Shown: one piece after another, positions 15,572 to 24,470 of the stretch | How positions within the stretch are numbered: position 1 is the first letter of the stretch | How the letters are laid out: each line of letters starts with the position of its first letter | DNA from: Vicingus sp036171675 | GTDB lineage: Bacteria > Bacteroidota > Bacteroidia > Flavobacteriales_E > Vicingaceae | Length of the DNA: 64,000 nt | Direction: 5' to 3' | Assembly: GCA_036171675.1 (NCBI GenBank) | Contig: JAVHRO010000111.1 | Location: 16,490 to 80,489, forward strand | Notes under the pieces: model-generated | Seen by the model: the letters and a program-made list of their open reading frames with translations, nothing else | What the model was told of the DNA's origin: nothing | Database searches by the model: none | Position numbers and translations under genes: made by a program

Positions 15572-16192
15572 ATGATAACCATCATTAACTATAACGCTGG
15601 AAACATCAAATCCATTCAAAATATGTTGAAGCGCATTGGCGTGAAATCTTGCATTAGTTCAAAACCAGAAGAAATTGAACAAGCTGAGAAGTTGATTTTA
15701 CCAGGGGTTGGGCATTTCGATTATGGTATGAGAAACTTGCAAGAATCAGGTTTGATTGGAGTATTAAATAAAAAAGTAGTAGCAGATAAAGTTCCATTGC
15801 TTGGAATTTGTTTGGGGGCTCAATTGTTAGGAAATAGAAGTGAAGAAGGTGTTTTGGCGGGTTTGGGTTGGATAGACATGGACATTGTAAAGTTTGATAA
15901 AGCCAAAATGGGGGAGAGTTTAAAAATTCCGCACATGAGTTGGAATGAGATAAACATAAAAAAAGATTCTAACTTACTCACTGGACTGGATAACGAATCC
16001 AGATTTTATTTTGTGCATTCGTATCACATGAAATGTAATGATGAAAATGATGTTTTAACCAATACCAATTATGGCTATGAATTTACTTCTGCTGTAGAAA
16101 AAGAAAATATTTTTGGTGTTCAATTCCACCCTGAAAAAAGCCATAAGTTTGGAATGAGGTTGTTGGAAAATTTTATCAATTTGAGAATTTGA
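15572..16192 (+). CDS. hisH: HisH-type glutamine amidotransferase subunit (sugar amidination)
   Basis: A 206-residue class I glutaminase. The nucleophile is in LLGICLGAQLLG, and the His-Glu pair in GVQFHPEKSHKFG completes the triad. The N terminus ITIINYNAGNIKSIQNMLKRIG is the HisH signature start. In histidine synthesis HisH hands ammonia to HisF. Here it is followed by a HisF lacking a key acid (see 16267), no other his gene is present, and a WbpG-type amidotransferase is encoded in the adjacent polysaccharide locus. The likely job is therefore to release ammonia from glutamine for making an acetamidino sugar. It lies 16 bases after a terminator, with its own -7 element. Confidence 0.85.
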   Translation: MITIINYNAGNIKSIQNMLKRIGVKSCISSKPEEIEQAEKLILPGVGHFDYGMRNLQESGLIGVLNKKVVADKVPLLGICLGAQLLGNRSEEGVLAGLGWIDMDIVKFDKAKMGESLKIPHMSWNEINIKKDSNLLTGLDNESRFYFVHSYHMKCNDENDVLTNTNYGYEFTSAVEKENIFGVQFHPEKSHKFGMRLLENFINLRI

Positions 16193-16266
16193 AGATGTGT
16201 TAATTTGAAAATGAGACCATACGAAACTTCTAACCATATAAACTCATCACCTTGTAAAGTTTTTTA

Positions 16267-17034
16267 ATGAGAAGAATACGTATTATACCGGTGTTAACTT
16301 TACAAAACGAGAAGTTGGTAAAAACCATTCGTTTTAAAAATCCTACCTACATTGGTGACCCTATAAATGCTGTTAAAATTTTTAACGAAAAAGAAGTGGA
16401 TGAAATTGTAATTTTAGACATTACCGCTACTAAAGAAAAACGAGAACCCAATTACGCTAAAATTGAAGAAATTGCCAGTGAAGCTTTTATGCCGTTTGCT
16501 TATGGCGGAGGTATTACTTCGCTTCATCAAATAGAAAAATTATTTAAACTGGGCATTGAAAAAATTGTGCTTAACTCCATTTTAGCAACCAATATAAGTT
16601 TAGTGAGTGAAGCGGCTAAAATTTTTGGTTCACAAAGTATTATTGCATCCATTGATGTTAAGAAAAGTTTATTTGGCAAAAATAATGCCTATAAAATTTC
16701 AGGAACATCTAAAATAAATAAACCACTTATTGATTATGTTCGTCTGTTAGAACAAGTTGGAGTAGGAGAGTTGTTTATCAATTCAATTGATCGTGATGGA
16801 ACCTATCAAGGTTATGATTTAGAACTCATTAAACAAATTTCTTCTTTAGTTAACCTACCCATAGTAGCCTGTGGCGGAGCTTCCAACATTGAAAGTTTTC
16901 TGCCTGCTATTCAAAGCGGAGCTTCTGCAGTTGCTGCTGGTAGTATGTTTGTATATACTGGAAGTACTCGTGGAATTTTAATAAATTATCCAAAACAAAC
17001 TGATTTAGTAGAAAAAATTTACAACTTCTTGTAA
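16267..17034 (+). CDS. HisF2/AglZ-type acetamidino modification protein
   Basis: A 255-residue (beta/alpha)8 barrel homologous to imidazole glycerol phosphate synthase subunit HisF. In true HisF the first strand reads CLDV with catalytic Asp11. Here it reads RIIPVLTLQ with Thr at that position, while the other catalytic Asp (IIASIDVKK) and SIDRDGT are retained. KNPTYIGDPINAVKIFNEKEVDEIVILDI is characteristic of the HisF2/AglZ family found next to WbpG. In that family the barrel is thought to channel ammonia from HisH to WbpG rather than close an imidazole ring. It follows the hisH-like gene by 74 bases. Loss of the acid is seen directly; the partner assignment rests on family knowledge and proximity. 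Confidence 0.85.
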   Translation: MRRIRIIPVLTLQNEKLVKTIRFKNPTYIGDPINAVKIFNEKEVDEIVILDITATKEKREPNYAKIEEIASEAFMPFAYGGGITSLHQIEKLFKLGIEKIVLNSILATNISLVSEAAKIFGSQSIIASIDVKKSLFGKNNAYKISGTSKINKPLIDYVRLLEQVGVGELFINSIDRDGTYQGYDLELIKQISSLVNLPIVACGGASNIESFLPAIQSGASAVAAGSMFVYTGSTRGILINYPKQTDLVEKIYNFL

Positions 17035-17296
17035 TTCAATACCTTTCTTTTAATCAATTCTTAAATTTATGAACAATTATTAATTTGGTTGTTTTCATGG
17101 GTTTTAGTCGGAAAATTTGGCTTTTTAGTCTAAATTGTTAATAATACTTTCGAATATCTCAAGGATTATTGTTATATTTATTATGGTGAATGGTGTGATT
17201 TGTTAATATTTTAAAGAATTGTTAATTAATAACTGAATATGAACGGGCAACTGTTATATTTAAAATTCGTCTACTATAAATTAATATACATTGAAA
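17035..17296. other. Intergenic region before secreted protein pair
   Basis: This is 262 bases of AT-rich sequence with no ORF and no clear hairpin terminator. A near -7 element, TATATTTA (one mismatch to TAnnTTTG), occurs at about 17255-17262, some 35 bases before the next ATG. It probably holds the promoter for 17297-22635. Confidence 0.3.
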
Positions 17297-17656
17297 ATGA
17301 AAAATAAAATTTTTGGTTTAGGATTTTTTTTACTTTTAAATGTGGCAGTTTTTGCTCAGCAAAAAGGTAATCCAAATAATGAAAAAACAATTTTCGAAAA
17401 ACCATTACCTGGTCAAGAAATTACCCTGAAAATTGATTTATACAATTATGATTTAAATACCATTGGTCAATTGAAGGATGATTTATTTCAATTTGTTGGT
17501 AAAATTTCTCTTATTGAATTGGATGAGTTTAGAAAAGTATTGACCATTAAATACAACGAAAAAATGCTTGAAAATGATTTTGCTCGTGTGTTTTATGAAA
17601 ATAAAGTTGATTATTTGCTAAAAACTAAATTAGATTCTAATATTTCAGAACAATAA
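17297..17656 (+). CDS. Small secreted protein, possible ferredoxin-like fold
   Basis: A 119-residue protein with a signal peptide (MKNKIFGLGFFLLLNVAVFAQ). The remainder, ITLKIDLYNYDLNTIGQLKDDLFQFVGKISLIELDEFRKVLTIKYNEKMLENDFARVFYENKVDYLL, alternates strand-helix-strand-strand-helix-strand as in heavy-metal-associated or ACT-like folds, but it has no CxxC. I do not recognise the family. It ends 11 bases before a giant T9SS protein and probably shares its transcript. A TTG six bases upstream could also serve as start; the ATG is preferred because it begins a normal signal peptide. Confidence 0.55.
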   Translation: MKNKIFGLGFFLLLNVAVFAQQKGNPNNEKTIFEKPLPGQEITLKIDLYNYDLNTIGQLKDDLFQFVGKISLIELDEFRKVLTIKYNEKMLENDFARVFYENKVDYLLKTKLDSNISEQ

Positions 17657-17667
17657 AAACGATAAAT

Positions 17668-20600
17668 ATGAAAAAATTATTACTCTCTGTTATTGTCTCA
17701 TTAGTTGTTGGAATTTCAAATTTATCCTATGGGCAAGTTTCTGGTTATACTTTTGCTCAAACGGCTCCAGCTTTTCCTCCTGCCATTGGAGGAACAACAC
17801 ATACTACTGGAACAACAGATTATGCTACATATTCCAATATACCACTAGGGTTTACTTTTTGTTATAATGGTGTTAATTATACGGCTATAAGTATTTGCAA
17901 TGATGGATATATTGTTATGGGCTCATCTATTTTTGGAACAACTACACCAATAAGTTCTGGTAGTGAACATAATGTAATTGCTGCATTGGCTGCTGATTTA
18001 CAAGGGTTGGCAACAGGTTCTTTAAAGTCACAAATGACAGGAGTTGCTCCAAATAGAAAGTTTACGGTACAATGGCTACATTATGAAAAATGGCTAGGAA
18101 CTGATGACTACTCTTTTCAAATTGTACTTTCTGAAACTTCAAATCAAATTCAAATATATTATACTGCTACTACAATAGTTGCTTCAAATACTTTTCAAGT
18201 TGGTTTAAGTGGTACTACTAATGCCGATTTTAATAATAGAACTAAAGCTAATGCTACAAATTGGACGGTTTCATCAGCAGGGGTAGCAAATACTGATGTA
18301 ATGTCAACTGGAGGTAATGCAGCAAGAAGTCCAAACGGATGTTTCACTTGGTCTGCCCCTGCTGCATGTTCTGGAGCTCCAGCTGCAGGTACTGCAACAA
18401 GCCCTGGTTCTGTTTGTAGTGGTGTTTCTTTTAGTATTCCATTAACCGGTTATACAGGTGGTTGCGGTATGTCATACCAGTGGCAATCGGCTTCTGCAAT
18501 TGGTGGACCTTATACGGATGTTGCAGGACAAACTTCTACTACATTTACTGGAACGCAATCTGCCACTACTTATTATAGATGTATTTCAACTTGTTCAAAT
18601 GGAGGACCATTTACAGCTACTTCAAGTGTTGCAACAGTTAGCATGAGTGCTCCATCAGCTTGTTATTGCTCTTCGACTGCTACTTCCACTTCAGATATGG
18701 ATGTTACTAATATTACGTTTGGAACAATCAATAATACTTCTGCAACGGTTTCTTTAACTGGTTCACAAGGAAATGCCACTGGTACAGCTGGGATGTATAG
18801 TAATTGGACAGCTTCTACTGTTCCGGTACCTTTAGTAATGCAAGGTTCTTCAAATGCATTTAGTGTCACTATTGGTGGTACTGCATATAATCATCGTGTT
18901 GATGTGTATATTGATTTTAATCAGGATGGTGATTTTGCTGATGCAGGAGAATCGTTACCAATATTTGCATATGCAAATCCATTACTTCCAAATACAACTG
19001 CTTCGAGTATTTCGATTCCTTTAACTGCTACGCCTGGAGTTACCAGAATGCGTGTGGTTTGTGTTGAGTCATCTTCAACAAGCGACTGTGGCACTTATAC
19101 ATGGGGAGAAACAGAAGATTATAATATTAACATTACTGCTGCTGCTGCTTGTGCTGGAACACCAACTGGAGGGACTACAGTTTCATCAATTAATCCAATA
19201 TGTCCTGGAGGATCAACAGTTTTATCTGTTACAGGTAGTTCAATTGCTACTGGGTTAACTTATCAGTGGCAGTCGTCTGTTGACAATTCAACTTGGACAA
19301 ATATTCCAGGTGAAACTGGGTTGACGTGTACAGTTAGCCCTGCGGCAAATACCTATTACAGAAGAGTTATCACTTGTACTGCTAGTGGACTTTCAGCAAA
19401 CAGTGTAGTTGTTTATGAAACGATTGGGTTAACAGCTCCATGTTATTGTTCATCGACAGCCACATCCACATCCGATATGGATATTACAAAAATTCAATTT
19501 GGTACTATTAACAATACTTCAGCAACCGTTTCGTTAACTGGTTCTCAAGGTACTGCAACTGGTACAGCTGGTATGTATAGCGATTGGACAGCATCAGCCG
19601 TTCCAGTACCTGCTGTACAACAAGGTTCTACTACAGCATTTACGGTTATTATTGGAGGTACTGCATATAGTCATCGAGTTGATGTTTATATCGATTTTAA
19701 TCACGATGGTGATTTTGCCGACGCTGATGAATCATTTCCGATTTTTGCCTATGCAAATCCCCTTTTACCTAATACTACAGCATCAAGTATAACCATTCCA
19801 ATAACTGCGTTGACTGGAAATACAGTTATGCGAGTGGTTTGTGTTGAATCATCTTCATCAAATTATTGTGGAACATATACTTGGGGAGAAACAGAAGATT
19901 ATATGATTAATATTACTGCTGCTCCGGCTTGTTCGGGTGCACCTGCGGGTGGAACTATTGCATCGTCTGTAAATCCAATTTGCCCAGGAGGTTCAACTGT
20001 GCTTTCCATATCAGGTAGTTCTATAGTTTCAGGATTAACCTATCAATGGCAATCGGCACCAGCAGCAGGTGGCCCTTGGACTAATATTCCAGGAGAAACC
20101 GGATTGACATGTACAGTTACCCCGAGTGCTAACACTTACTATAGAAGAGTAACTAACTGTACGTTGAGTGGAGGTCTTTCTGCAAATAGTACTACTGTAT
20201 ATGAAACCATTGTACTTACTGCGGCATGTTATTGCGCTTCAGCGGCTACTTCTACATCCGATATGGATATTACTAAGGTTCAATATGGAACTATTAATAA
20301 TACTTCTGCCACGGTTTCATTAACTGGTTCACAAGGTAATGCTACAGGTACAGCAGGGTTATATAGTAATTGGACGGCTTCTACAGTGCCTGTGCCAAAT
20401 ATTGCACAAAATGTTTCAACTGCATTTACAGTAATTATTGGTGGAACTGCATATAGTCATCGAGTTGATGTTTATATCGATTTTAATCAAGATGGTGATT
20501 TTGTTGATATTGGAGAAAACTTTCCAATTTTTGCTTATGCCAACCCTTTACTCCCTAATACTACAGTTGCTAATATTACCATTCCTTGTTCAGCAACTTT

Positions 20601-22635
20601 AGGACAAACTACTATGCGTGTGGTTTGTGTAGAATCTTCTTCTAGTAGTCCTTGTGGTACTTATACGTGGGGAGAAACAGAGGATTATAAAATAAATATA
20701 ACAGCAGGTGGAGTTTGTGCTGGAACGCCAACCCCTGGTACTGCAGTAGCATCTGTTGCCACTATATCATCTTGTGCTTCTCCAACTTCTATAGTATCAT
20801 TAACTGGTGCAACAACATCGTGCGGTATTACTTATCAATGGCAATCGGCTCCAGCTGCAGTGGGACCTTGGACGAATATTACAGGAGCTACTAATGCTTA
20901 TTATATTTCAAGTCCAGCAACAAATACCTATTATCGATGTATTTTGACTTGTAGTGGGTTATCAGCAACATCGACTAGTGTATTGGTTAGTGTTACCATT
21001 TCTATTCCAGCAAATAATGAATGTAGTGGAGCAATTGCTTTAACTGTTAATTCAGATCAATCTTGTGGAACTGTTACATCTGGCACAGTAAATTGTACTT
21101 CGGCTTCAGCTGAAGCTAATACCTGTTACGGATCAGCAGATGATGACGTTTGGTTTACGTTTGTTGCAACTGCTGGCTCACACGATATTACCATATCTAA
21201 TGTTGCAGGTTCTGTAACCGATATGTATCATTCTGTTTATGCAGGTACTTGCGGTGCCATGGGAGCACCTTTGGTTTGTAGCGATCCGAATACAAGTACA
21301 GTTACTGGATTAACAGTGGGTAATACTTATTATGTTAGAGTTTATACATACACCTCGACTCCTGGACAAACTACTACTTTTGATATTTGTATAGGAACAC
21401 AACCAGGATGTAGTTCTCCTCCTAATTGTAATTTGAATTATACCTTATCTAGTATAGCACATGCTCCTGTAAGCTATGCAACTGGAACAACAGTAACTTT
21501 TAGTGATGATAAGTTCGCCCCATCATATACACCAATAGGTTTTAGTTTTTGTTTTGATGGTATTACTTATACGTCTTGTTTGATTTCATCTAATGGTTAT
21601 TTGATATTCCCCAGTTGTTATTCTGCTGCTCCTTCAGAAACATCAGTTGCTCCAGGTGGTTATTCTCCATATTCTATTGATGGTCCAGCAATACCTAATA
21701 CTACTGATGCTCCAAGAAATGCTATTTTGGCTCCTTGGCAAGATATTGACCCTGGCGTTGGAGGAACAACTCGATATGAAACCACAGGTTCTGCACCAAA
21801 TAGAATATTTATAGTTAAATACGATAATATTGCCATGTTCGATTGTAATTCATCTAAATTTAGTGGACAAGTAATGTTATATGAAACCACTAACAACATT
21901 GAAGTACATATCAAAGAAAAAACCATATGTGCAACATGGAATGGTAGTGATGCCATTTTAGGATTACACAATTATAATGGTACTATTGCTGTTACTAATG
22001 CCGCTCATAATTATCCAAACAATTGGACAGAAACAAATAAGGGTTACCGATTTACTTCTAATTGTGGTGCAGCTTGCGCTACATTACCTGTAAAATTAAT
22101 GTTGTTTACTGCTGAAGCCCAAAGGAATATGAATGTATTGCATTGGGTAACATCAACAGAAATTAATAACGATTACTTTGTGGTGGAATCTTCAACTAAT
22201 ATGATTGATTTTAAAGACATAGCTCATGTTGATGGTGCTGGTAATTCTAATTTAGAATTGGGTTACCAGTATGTCGATAATACCCCATTTGAGAAAGTTG
22301 TTTATTATCGATTAAGACAAGTTGATTTTGATGGAAAATGGTCATATTCAGATATTGTATCAGTAAAAAGTTTGACCGAAGGGGAAGTAAATATTTATCC
22401 AAATCCTGCTAAGGAAAATCTATTTATTGATGTTAATTTATCTAGAAACGAGACTTATACCATTAATTATGTTAATGTATTGGGAAGCGTTACAAAAGAG
22501 TATGTTGACATTAACGAGGATCAAAAAACCTACAAAATGAATGAATTTAATAATTTGAAACCAGGCATTTACTTTATTAAAGTAATGGATGGAAATAATC
22601 AAATGATTAAATACCAGAAAATAGTTAAAGAATAA
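17668..22635 (+). CDS. Giant secreted protein with three GEVED repeats, T9SS type A sorting domain
   Basis: A 1655-residue exported protein. After a signal peptide (ending SNLSYGQ) comes a domain around YTFAQTAPAFPP...GFTFCYNGVNYTAISICNDGYIVMG, whose pattern recurs near residue 1260 (IGFSFCFDGITYTSCLISSNGYLIF). Between them lie three copies of a block containing CYCSSTATSTSDMD...HRVDVYIDFNQDGDF...CGTYTWGETEDY, the GEVED domain, with its acidic, probably calcium-binding DFNxDGDF loop. They alternate with Ig-like CPGGSTVLSV...YQWQS modules. The C terminus (GEVNIYPNPAKENLFIDVN...PGIYFIKVMDGNNQMIKYQKIVKE) is a T9SS type A sorting domain. Likely a surface adhesin or matrix protein; the ligand is unknown. 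A strong terminator follows. Confidence 0.88.
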   Translation: MKKLLLSVIVSLVVGISNLSYGQVSGYTFAQTAPAFPPAIGGTTHTTGTTDYATYSNIPLGFTFCYNGVNYTAISICNDGYIVMGSSIFGTTTPISSGSEHNVIAALAADLQGLATGSLKSQMTGVAPNRKFTVQWLHYEKWLGTDDYSFQIVLSETSNQIQIYYTATTIVASNTFQVGLSGTTNADFNNRTKANATNWTVSSAGVANTDVMSTGGNAARSPNGCFTWSAPAACSGAPAAGTATSPGSVCSGVSFSIPLTGYTGGCGMSYQWQSASAIGGPYTDVAGQTSTTFTGTQSATTYYRCISTCSNGGPFTATSSVATVSMSAPSACYCSSTATSTSDMDVTNITFGTINNTSATVSLTGSQGNATGTAGMYSNWTASTVPVPLVMQGSSNAFSVTIGGTAYNHRVDVYIDFNQDGDFADAGESLPIFAYANPLLPNTTASSISIPLTATPGVTRMRVVCVESSSTSDCGTYTWGETEDYNINITAAAACAGTPTGGTTVSSINPICPGGSTVLSVTGSSIATGLTYQWQSSVDNSTWTNIPGETGLTCTVSPAANTYYRRVITCTASGLSANSVVVYETIGLTAPCYCSSTATSTSDMDITKIQFGTINNTSATVSLTGSQGTATGTAGMYSDWTASAVPVPAVQQGSTTAFTVIIGGTAYSHRVDVYIDFNHDGDFADADESFPIFAYANPLLPNTTASSITIPITALTGNTVMRVVCVESSSSNYCGTYTWGETEDYMINITAAPACSGAPAGGTIASSVNPICPGGSTVLSISGSSIVSGLTYQWQSAPAAGGPWTNIPGETGLTCTVTPSANTYYRRVTNCTLSGGLSANSTTVYETIVLTAACYCASAATSTSDMDITKVQYGTINNTSATVSLTGSQGNATGTAGLYSNWTASTVPVPNIAQNVSTAFTVIIGGTAYSHRVDVYIDFNQDGDFVDIGENFPIFAYANPLLPNTTVANITIPCSATLGQTTMRVVCVESSSSSPCGTYTWGETEDYKINITAGGVCAGTPTPGTAVASVATISSCASPTSIVSLTGATTSCGITYQWQSAPAAVGPWTNITGATNAYYISSPATNTYYRCILTCSGLSATSTSVLVSVTISIPANNECSGAIALTVNSDQSCGTVTSGTVNCTSASAEANTCYGSADDDVWFTFVATAGSHDITISNVAGSVTDMYHSVYAGTCGAMGAPLVCSDPNTSTVTGLTVGNTYYVRVYTYTSTPGQTTTFDICIGTQPGCSSPPNCNLNYTLSSIAHAPVSYATGTTVTFSDDKFAPSYTPIGFSFCFDGITYTSCLISSNGYLIFPSCYSAAPSETSVAPGGYSPYSIDGPAIPNTTDAPRNAILAPWQDIDPGVGGTTRYETTGSAPNRIFIVKYDNIAMFDCNSSKFSGQVMLYETTNNIEVHIKEKTICATWNGSDAILGLHNYNGTIAVTNAAHNYPNNWTETNKGYRFTSNCGAACATLPVKLMLFTAEAQRNMNVLHWVTSTEINNDYFVVESSTNMIDFKDIAHVDGAGNSNLELGYQYVDNTPFEKVVYYRLRQVDFDGKWSYSDIVSVKSLTEGEVNIYPNPAKENLFIDVNLSRNETYTINYVNVLGSVTKEYVDINEDQKTYKMNEFNNLKPGIYFIKVMDGNNQMIKYQKIVKE
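18658..20710 (+). repeat. Three long direct repeats encoding GEVED/Ig modules
   Basis: The coding blocks at about 18658-19140, 19438-19920 and 20224-20705 are nearly the same at protein level and clearly alike at DNA level, with a period of about 780 bases. They could recombine and change the number of modules. Confidence 0.85.
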
Positions 22636-22660
22636 AAGTTAAATTTATTTTATTCAAAAA

Positions 22661-22689
22661 TTCTCTCCTTATGGAGAGGATTTTTTTTT
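22661..22689 (+). terminator. Rho-independent terminator of giant T9SS gene
   Basis: CTCTCC and GGAGAG (extended by flanking T-G and T-A pairs) form a stem with a four-base TTAT loop, followed by nine T. It lies 26 bases after the stop. Confidence 0.88.
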
Positions 22690-22698
22690 GAATATTTT

Positions 22699-23070
22699 GT
22701 CATTTCGAGTGAAACGAAATGGAGTCGAGAAATCTTTATACAAAGTAGTAATTTGTTTTATTCGTTAGAAGATCTCTCCACAAGGTCGAAATGACAGTTG
22801 GTTTATTTTTTTTGTCATTTCGAGCGAAACGAAGTGGAGTCGAGAAATCTTCATACAAAGTAGTAATTAGTTTTATTCGTTAGAAGATCTCTCCACAAGG
22901 TCGAAATGACAGTTGGTTTATTTTNNNNNNNNNNNNNNNNNNNNNNNNNNNNNNNNNNNNNNNNNNNNNNNNNNNNNNNNNNNNNNNNNNNNNNNNNNNN
23001 NNNNNNNNNNNNNNNNNNNNNNNNAATTAGTTTTATTCGTTAGAAGATCTCTCCACAAGGTCGAAATGAC
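22699..23070. repeat. Tandem 97-bp palindromic repeat units with assembly gap
   Basis: Unit 1 (22699-22795) and unit 2 (22814-22910) both run from GTCATTTCGA to TCGAAATGAC, a 10-bp terminal inverted repeat with further inner complementarity (GAAATCT/AGATCT). An 18-base spacer gives a period of 115. A third, partial unit ends at 23070 after the gap. This GTCATTTCGAG...AAATCT type of palindrome is common between genes in Bacteroidetes. It separates the convergent genes 17668-22635 and 23095-24453 and might act as a two-way transcript end. Confidence 0.9.
22925..23024. other. Assembly gap (100 N)
   Basis: Exactly 100 N lie inside the tandem repeat, the conventional size for a gap of unknown length. 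If the repeat keeps its 115-base period, the real gap would be 55 bases, or 55 plus multiples of 115. Confidence 0.98.
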
Positions 23071-23094
23071 AGTTGGTTTGAGATGACAATGTCT

Positions 23095-24453
23095 CTATTT
23101 CAACGTTTTATCCATCAAATAAACTATGGTAGCAATTGCACCAGCACCCAATTCAAGTTCACGTTTATTAACTGCTTCAAAAACATCGGCATTTGAATGG
23201 TGGTAATTAAAATAGGCTTGAGAATTAATGTCTAAACCAATTTGCATCATTTCAGGATAATATTTTCTTAAGGGTGAAATATCAACACCACTATGGCCCT
23301 TATTAATTTTTAATAAATCGTAAGGAGCTAATAATTTTTGAAACTGTTTTACTAAGTTTATTTGGTCATCAGTACCCATAATGTCAAACCCCATTGGTAA
23401 GAAACCTCCTGCGTCACTTTCTATAGCAAGAATATGCTCCTCGTTGTTTTGTTTAGCCAATTGAGCATAAGCTTTACCTCCAAAATTTCCATTTTCCTCG
23501 TTCATAAACAATACGCAACGTATGGTGTGATTGGGTTTTAACTTTAAGGTTTTTAAAATACGTAAAGCATCAATACTCTGCACAATTCCAGCACCATCAT
23601 CATGAGCACCTTCACCCACATCCCATGAATCTAAATGACCACCAAATGTTATTATTTTCTTGTCATTCCCTCTAATTTCTGCAATTATGTTGTAAGATGG
23701 AACATTAGAAAGTGTTTCGCAATGTAATTCCATTGATAAAATTACTTTTCCTTGTTTTAACCAAGCTGATAAATCATTTGCATTTTGAGTACTTATGGCG
23801 GCGCAAGGAATTACTTTTACGGAGTCGTCGAACATAGTTACCCCAGTATGTGGAAAATTGTCGGTAGGAGAGGCTAACGAACGAATAATTACTGCTTTAG
23901 CCCCCAATTTTGATGCTTCGTTAGGACTATCGCCTCTTAATGGAAAACAATGTCCGTAAGCGGCAAAAGTATTGATGAATTTTTCATCGAACGCTTCATT
24001 AAGGTAAATGACTTTATCTTTTACTTGTGCTGGTTTTAGCGCTTTTAGTTCATCCAGGTTATTAACCATAACAATTTCACCTTTTAACAAACCGTTGGTT
24101 GATGATGAACCTCCTAAAGCTAAAATAGTTAAGGTTAATTTTTCCCCTTTTGAATTTTCAGCCCAAGCAATTTCAGGTTTACCTCTTTTCCATTGAGGAA
24201 CTTTTATTTCTTGCAAATAAACCGTATCGAAAGGGTAGGTTTTTAATAAATTTTCGCCCCAAATAATGGCTTTTTCAGCTTGAGGTGAGCCGCTAATTCT
24301 TGCTCCAATTTGCTTACACAACACGTTTAAATTTTGGTACGATTGTCCATTTTCTAGGGCTTCATCATATATCTTTCGAATAAATGCAGAGTCGGCCTGA
24401 GCATTGGCATAAAAACTTGAAATAGTAAGTAAGAAGACTAGAAAATTTTTCAT
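23095..24453 (-). CDS. M28 family metallopeptidase with PA-type insert, exported
   Basis: A 452-residue exported zinc peptidase resembling plasma glutamate carboxypeptidase-type aminopeptidases. It has a signal peptide (MKNFLVFLLTISSFYANAQ). Residues about 110-235 look like a protease-associated insert. The co-catalytic zinc site is complete: GGHLDSWDVG (His and the Asp beside it), HDDGAG, NEENG with the catalytic Glu, ESDAGG, and the C-terminal YHHSNADV His. It probably trims peptides or dipeptides in the periplasm. It is the last gene of a long minus-strand run and lies 17 bases after a methyltransferase. The palindromic repeat array follows its stop. Confidence 0.88.
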   Translation of the reverse strand: MKNFLVFLLTISSFYANAQADSAFIRKIYDEALENGQSYQNLNVLCKQIGARISGSPQAEKAIIWGENLLKTYPFDTVYLQEIKVPQWKRGKPEIAWAENSKGEKLTLTILALGGSSSTNGLLKGEIVMVNNLDELKALKPAQVKDKVIYLNEAFDEKFINTFAAYGHCFPLRGDSPNEASKLGAKAVIIRSLASPTDNFPHTGVTMFDDSVKVIPCAAISTQNANDLSAWLKQGKVILSMELHCETLSNVPSYNIIAEIRGNDKKIITFGGHLDSWDVGEGAHDDGAGIVQSIDALRILKTLKLKPNHTIRCVLFMNEENGNFGGKAYAQLAKQNNEEHILAIESDAGGFLPMGFDIMGTDDQINLVKQFQKLLAPYDLLKINKGHSGVDISPLRKYYPEMMQIGLDINSQAYFNYHHSNADVFEAVNKRELELGAGAIATIVYLMDKTLK

Positions 24454-24470
24454 ATAGAGGAGTATAAAAA

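Noticed and set aside
15572..17034. Histidine biosynthesis genes hisH and hisF
   Set aside because: HisF lacks Asp11 of the ring-closing site, no other his genes are present, and a WbpG-type amidotransferase is encoded in the neighbouring locus; the HisF2/AglZ family fits better.
22699..23070. CRISPR array
   Set aside because: The repeat unit is 97 bases, palindromic across its whole length, and the 18-base spacers visible are the same sequence rather than unique.
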